Shown piece by piece: positions 10,579-12,546 of a DNA stretch of 12,546 bases. The stretch is from Kiritimatiellia bacterium (lineage in GTDB: Bacteria > Verrucomicrobiota > Kiritimatiellia > RFP12 > UBA1067). Made by a program: the position numbers and the translations under genes. The notes beneath the pieces are model-generated. The model saw only the letters and a list, made by a program, of their open reading frames with translations. It was not told the DNA's origin and did no database searches. Each line of letters starts with the position of its first letter. Positions within the stretch are counted from its first letter, which is position 1. The stretch is from the NCBI GenBank assembly GCA_900771305.1, contig CAAGNL010000099.1, forward strand, positions 1 to 12,546, in the 5' to 3' direction.

Positions 10579-10650
10579 TCAAGCCTCGTCCCTTGAGATT
10601 TCTTCGCACTTCAAGAACTCCTCCACATCACTGGCATGATACAAAATCAT
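10579..10650 (-). CDS. 23-codon mini-ORF, possible remnant of an ART-fold toxin gene
   Basis: This frame starts with an ATG that overlaps the stop of the 147-residue gene as ATGA and ends with TGA two bases before the helicase ATG. It encodes MILYHASDVEEF and then a short charged tail. MILYHASDV resembles the MKVYHGSSV opening of the DUF3990 protein in the same operon, suggesting what is left of a second toxin-like gene after an internal deletion. It may also serve only to couple translation of the upstream gene to the helicase, whose ribosome site lies within it. Both readings are inference; the frame and overlaps are directly visible. Confidence 0.4.
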   Translation of the reverse strand: MILYHASDVEEFLKCEEISRDEA

Positions 10651-11090
10651 TGGAGCAGCCTCCCCGCCTTATAGGACTCAAGAATATAGCTCGGGTTCTC
10701 GCAATAGACACCGTTCTTGAAGTCCGAGATCTCATCCGAAATAAACGACCCAAAGATCTTGCGAAGCGCGTTGACAGGCGTTTCGTTTCCGCACGCCTGA
10801 TGGGCAAGATCGGCATAGACCCGACCTATCGAGGTGACAGTCGGTATCGTATAGCGACACCCCGTGATCGTATCATAAGAACCTTTTCCGATCTGGCACT
10901 CCGACACGAGTTCATCCGAGACCCGATCAAACGGCAAGGAGTGATTGATGTCCGCATAGTCGAGCTGATGGCGAATCGTCGCATCGCTCATCGCCCGAAC
11001 GACATCGCCGCGTCGATTTTTTGTCTTGCGCCCAATATGCTCGATCAGCGAGCAGACGTAAAACAATTCCTCTCGTTCCCTATCGGTCAT
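10647..11090 (-). CDS. Hypothetical 147-residue protein of the restriction/TA-like operon
   Basis: The family is not recognised with certainty. The protein is soluble-looking, with a helical N-terminus (EREELFYVCSLIEHIGRKTK, 4-23), a central segment around SYDTITGCRYTIPTV and a C-terminal half with IGRVYADLAHQ and a tyrosine-rich end (NPSYILESYKAGRLLQ). No signal peptide or membrane segment is seen. The ATG at 11090 overlaps the stop of the preceding gene as TGATG and has AGGAG 9 bases upstream; the stop overlaps the following mini-ORF as ATGA. This double overlap argues for a real, co-translated gene. Its partner may have been the mini-ORF product if that is a toxin remnant; an antitoxin-like or regulatory role is possible but unproven. 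Confidence 0.75.
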   Translation of the reverse strand: MTDREREELFYVCSLIEHIGRKTKNRRGDVVRAMSDATIRHQLDYADINHSLPFDRVSDELVSECQIGKGSYDTITGCRYTIPTVTSIGRVYADLAHQACGNETPVNALRKIFGSFISDEISDFKNGVYCENPSYILESYKAGRLLQ

Positions 11091-11332
11091 CAGTCACCGC
11101 TCCTCTCCGCAAAGAGCTCGGGTTCGTTCTCGATCAGGTCCTCGACCAGATACGCAGCATCAAGATTGTCGAGCCCCCAGACGCCTTCCTCAATCTGTCG
11201 GGACAAGGCACTGGCATAGTAAGTTGCCATTGCCCTATCAAGAGACATCCCCGTTTTTTCGGAAAGCCGGAGAATGATCTGCTCCTCTTGTTTCTGCCTA
11301 CACAGACTTCGCAACTCGGAATGGTCACACAT
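11090..11332 (-). CDS. Small 80-residue helical protein next to the DUF3990 gene
   Basis: This small, acidic-tailed, apparently all-helical protein contains SEKTGMSLDRAMATYYASAL, then SRQIEEGVWGLDNLDAAYLV and a tail EDLIENEPELF. It has no recognised catalytic motif. The ATG at 11332 (MCDHSEL) is preferred over an upstream ATG at 11350 because GGAGG lies 6 bases before it; it overlaps the DUF3990 stop by 8 bases (ATGTGTGA), which implies translational coupling. Small helical proteins encoded directly beside DUF3990 genes are common, and a partner or antitoxin role is inferred from that position. I cannot name its family with confidence. Confidence 0.75.
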   Translation of the reverse strand: MCDHSELRSLCRQKQEEQIILRLSEKTGMSLDRAMATYYASALSRQIEEGVWGLDNLDAAYLVEDLIENEPELFAERSGD

Positions 11333-11819
11333 ACGCCGCCTCCACTTCATATCCGCGAACGAACATCAGCAACTTATCGACCGCATCGGCCGTCTTGAGC
11401 ACAACCTGATCGTTGCTATTGTAATAGCGGACCTCCTCAATCGTCCGTTTCGCATCCCAAAGCCCCGTCAAGTACATGTTGACGGCCTCATACACGGCAT
11501 CATCGGCAACAGGTCCGATAACCACGTCATAATCCGAGCCAAGGTCGATTCCCCGACGGCATGAAGCCACAAAATCTAGCCATTCGACGTCAGCTTCCGC
11601 AAAGCGCTTGACCTTCATTCCAGACAACAGGGATTCGTTCAACTCGAACTCCGTAACGAATGCCTTCGTACGCTTTCTCAACGCCTTGCGACGGCTCCAC
11701 TTCTCGGCTTGCTCCCTGAAGGTCGTCACATAGAAGCCAGGTCCAAAATCGATCCGCGCCTTGCTCTTCGACAAGTCGGGCTTTGCGACGACAACCGAGG
11801 AACCATGATAGACTTTCAT
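11325..11819 (-). CDS. DUF3990 protein, predicted ADP-ribosyltransferase-fold toxin
   Basis: The 164-residue protein opens with MKVYHGSSVVV and continues with PDLSKSKARIDFGPGFYVTT and then REQAEKWSRRKA, the characteristic pattern of DUF3990. The family is placed in the ADP-ribosyltransferase fold, in which a histidine, a tyrosine and a Glu or Gln line the NAD pocket. Here candidates are His5 in YHG, Tyr30 in GFYVTT and Gln138 in SNDQVVLKT. The likely activity is NAD-dependent modification of a cellular target, but no target is known. The ATG at 11819 overlaps the DUF3791 stop as ATGA. A longer frame to 11846 lacks family similarity at its N-terminus. The gene lies between mod and res genes, which suggests a suicide module guarding the restriction system; this role is inference. 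Confidence 0.82.
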   Translation of the reverse strand: MKVYHGSSVVVAKPDLSKSKARIDFGPGFYVTTFREQAEKWSRRKALRKRTKAFVTEFELNESLLSGMKVKRFAEADVEWLDFVASCRRGIDLGSDYDVVIGPVADDAVYEAVNMYLTGLWDAKRTIEEVRYYNSNDQVVLKTADAVDKLLMFVRGYEVEAAYV

Positions 11820-12034
11820 ACCTGATACCCCCACTCCTGCATGCACTCCGTGATGTCTTCGACAAGGTACTCACGTCCCAACGTATGAAGCATATCGTAA
11901 CTTGGGATGATATACTTGTTCAAAATACCGGACTCCATCAGTTTCGCGTAGACTTCGGCAGGACTTCTCCCCCATGCCGAGGCCAACGCATGGATCAGGA
12001 AGACGACAAAGCGCAACTCTTTTTCATTTGCCAT
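11816..12034 (-). CDS. DUF3791 protein, probable partner of the DUF3990 protein
   Basis: The 72-residue protein shows the full DUF3791 pattern: a helical N-terminus (ELRFVVFLIHALASAWGRSP, 6-25), AEVYAKL (26-32), then SGILNKYIIPSYDMLHTLG (35-53) and EYLVEDITECM (55-65). DUF3791 genes commonly sit immediately upstream of DUF3990 genes, and the arrangement has the look of a toxin-antitoxin pair with the small protein as partner, though its biochemical role is not established. The ATG at 12034 has a strong AGGAGG 8 bases upstream and starts 15 bases after the mod stop. The stop codon overlaps the DUF3990 start as ATGA. Confidence 0.85.
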   Translation of the reverse strand: MANEKELRFVVFLIHALASAWGRSPAEVYAKLMESGILNKYIIPSYDMLHTLGREYLVEDITECMQEWGYQV

Positions 12035-12042
12035 AAGCCCAT

Positions 12043-12048
12043 CCTCCT
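12043..12048 (-). promoter_or_regulatory. Strong Shine-Dalgarno of the DUF3791 gene
   Basis: A perfect AGGAGG lies 8 bases before the DUF3791 ATG, in the 15-base gap after the mod stop. It is the strongest ribosome site in the operon and would give the small protein a higher yield than the downstream coupled genes, as expected if it must be in excess. Confidence 0.7.
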
Positions 12049-12049
12049 A

Positions 12050-12527
12050 TCAGAACCGCGTGACATCCCGCGGGATTTTCTTGAAGACAATGTGCATCGC
12101 CTCCAACTCCTCCGGTGACAGCGTACACGCATCCGCGTAAATCACATAGCTCTCGGCTTTCGTCTTGATCTTCTTCAACAGCGACCGATTCAGCGTCATC
12201 GACTTGTCCTTCTCGTAGCAGAAGTAATACGCCACGCCAAACGCGACGCCCAGCAGATATGGATCCTTGGAATTGTTCGATTGTTCGGATTGCTCGATTG
12301 TTTGATTGATTCCCCGCGTCTCGGTATACCACACGTACTCGCGAATCTTCTCCGTCGGCACATCCTCGTTCAGCACACCGTCGCTCATCAGCTGCGGTCC
12401 AAGCTCGTAGAAGCCGAAACCGTAAAGATTCTCACACGGAGCCACGGAGTTCACCGAGTCCGTTCCTTCCTCCGTGCTCTTCGTGCCTCCGTGTGAAACA
12501 GTTTCCATCGCCCGCTTCACCCGCTCC
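12050..12527 (-). CDS. Type III-like site-specific DNA methyltransferase (Mod), C-terminal fragment
   Basis: Only the last 158 residues are present; the catalytic part lies beyond the contig end. The fragment shows the conserved C-terminus of a gut-type Mod family: GFGFYELGPQL, then VPTEKIREYVWYTETRG, PYLLGVAFGVAYYFCYEKD, KAESYVIYADACTLSPEEL and the ending FKKIPRDVTRF. Mod subunits recognise the target sequence and methylate adenine, and form the restriction complex with Res, whose gene lies downstream in the same operon. Two linkers are enlarged by repeats: an inverted repeat encoding SHGGTKSTEEGTDSVNSVAP and an 8-bp tandem tract encoding QTIEQSEQSNN. The six residues MCSSDL that an open frame would add at the start come from the adapter at 12528-12546 and must be removed. 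No catalytic motif is visible, so the identification rests on recalled C-terminal similarity. Confidence 0.8.
12272..12312. repeat. Degenerate 8-bp tandem repeat in mod
   Basis: Units read ATTGTTCG, ATTGTTCG, (G) ATTGCTCG, ATTGTTTG, ATTGATTC in plus-strand view. The first two copies are identical. The tract is translated as QTIEQSEQSNN in a linker just before PYLLG. Eight is not a multiple of three, so gain or loss of a unit would change the reading frame of the mod C-terminus. Confidence 0.7.
12432..12496. repeat. Imperfect inverted repeat with 27-bp arms in mod
   Basis: The left arm (12432-12458, beginning TCACACGGAG) and the right arm (12470-12496, ending CTCCGTGTGA) pair at 22 of 27 positions around an 11-base spacer. 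Each arm contains repeated CACGGAG-like heptamers. The element is read through in frame by mod and encodes SHGGTKSTEEG and what follows, in a position where homologues have a short glycine-rich linker. It looks like a dispersed palindromic repeat rather than ancestral coding sequence. Confidence 0.7.
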
Positions 12528-12546
12528 AGATCGGAAGAGCACACGT
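12528..12546. other. Illumina TruSeq adapter sequence at the contig end (artefact)
   Basis: The final 19 bases, AGATCGGAAGAGCACACGT, are identical to the start of the TruSeq read-through adapter. They are not genomic. On the minus strand they add the false residues MCSSDL to the N-terminus of the mod fragment. True genomic sequence ends at 12527. Confidence 0.97.

Noticed and set aside
10577..10609. GTG start at 10609 for the helicase
   Set aside because: It would add MRRNLKGRGLN, which does not resemble family N-termini, whereas the ATG at 10576 has a well-spaced GAGG and follows the mini-ORF stop closely.
12272..12496. The repeat-containing segments of mod as a CRISPR array
   Set aside because: The units are adjacent or inverted, without regular spacers, and are translated in frame within the methyltransferase.

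Overview
The window is a bacterial fragment of high GC content. It looks like a metagenome contig because its last 19 bases (12528-12546) are Illumina adapter sequence rather than genome. All convincing genes lie on the minus strand, so the biological reading order runs from 12546 down to 1. A gliding-type ABC operon ending in a DUF4340 gene, a carB with its own promoter, and short palindromic repeats inside reading frames would fit a gut or rumen member of the Bacteroidota or of the Verrucomicrobiota/Kiritimatiellota/Lentisphaerota group. That assignment is a low-confidence inference.

Region A (12527 down to 7913) is a restriction-modification operon that appears to carry an embedded toxin-antitoxin-like cassette. 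It opens with the C-terminal 158 residues of a type III-like DNA methyltransferase (mod), cut by the contig end. It closes with an 887-residue type III Res-like helicase with a C-terminal PD-(D/E)XK nuclease motif. Between them are a DUF3791 protein, a DUF3990 protein (ADP-ribosyltransferase fold, candidate H-Y-Q triad), an 80-residue protein, a 147-residue protein and a 23-codon mini-ORF. The genes overlap by 1 to 8 bases or are separated by 2 to 15, so they look translationally coupled. By eye this region is less GC-rich than the rest. Three short repeats lie in frame inside the two restriction-modification genes: an 8-bp tandem repeat and a 27-bp-arm inverted repeat in mod, and a 52-bp palindrome in res.

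Region B (7723 down to 3203) is a four-gene ABC transporter operon: ATPase, ABC-2 permease (GldF/NosY type), GldG-like ABC_transp_aux protein and DUF4340 protein. Two candidate promoters lie upstream (7794-7870) and a strong hairpin terminator lies downstream (3149-3174). A perfect 9-bp-period TCTAGA array fills the gap between permease and GldG-like gene.

Region C (3035 down to 1) is the large subunit of carbamoyl-phosphate synthase, with a good sigma-70-type promoter and no carA next to it. The gene runs off the left edge about 60 residues before its expected end. No tRNA, rRNA, CRISPR array, transposase or complete insertion sequence was seen.
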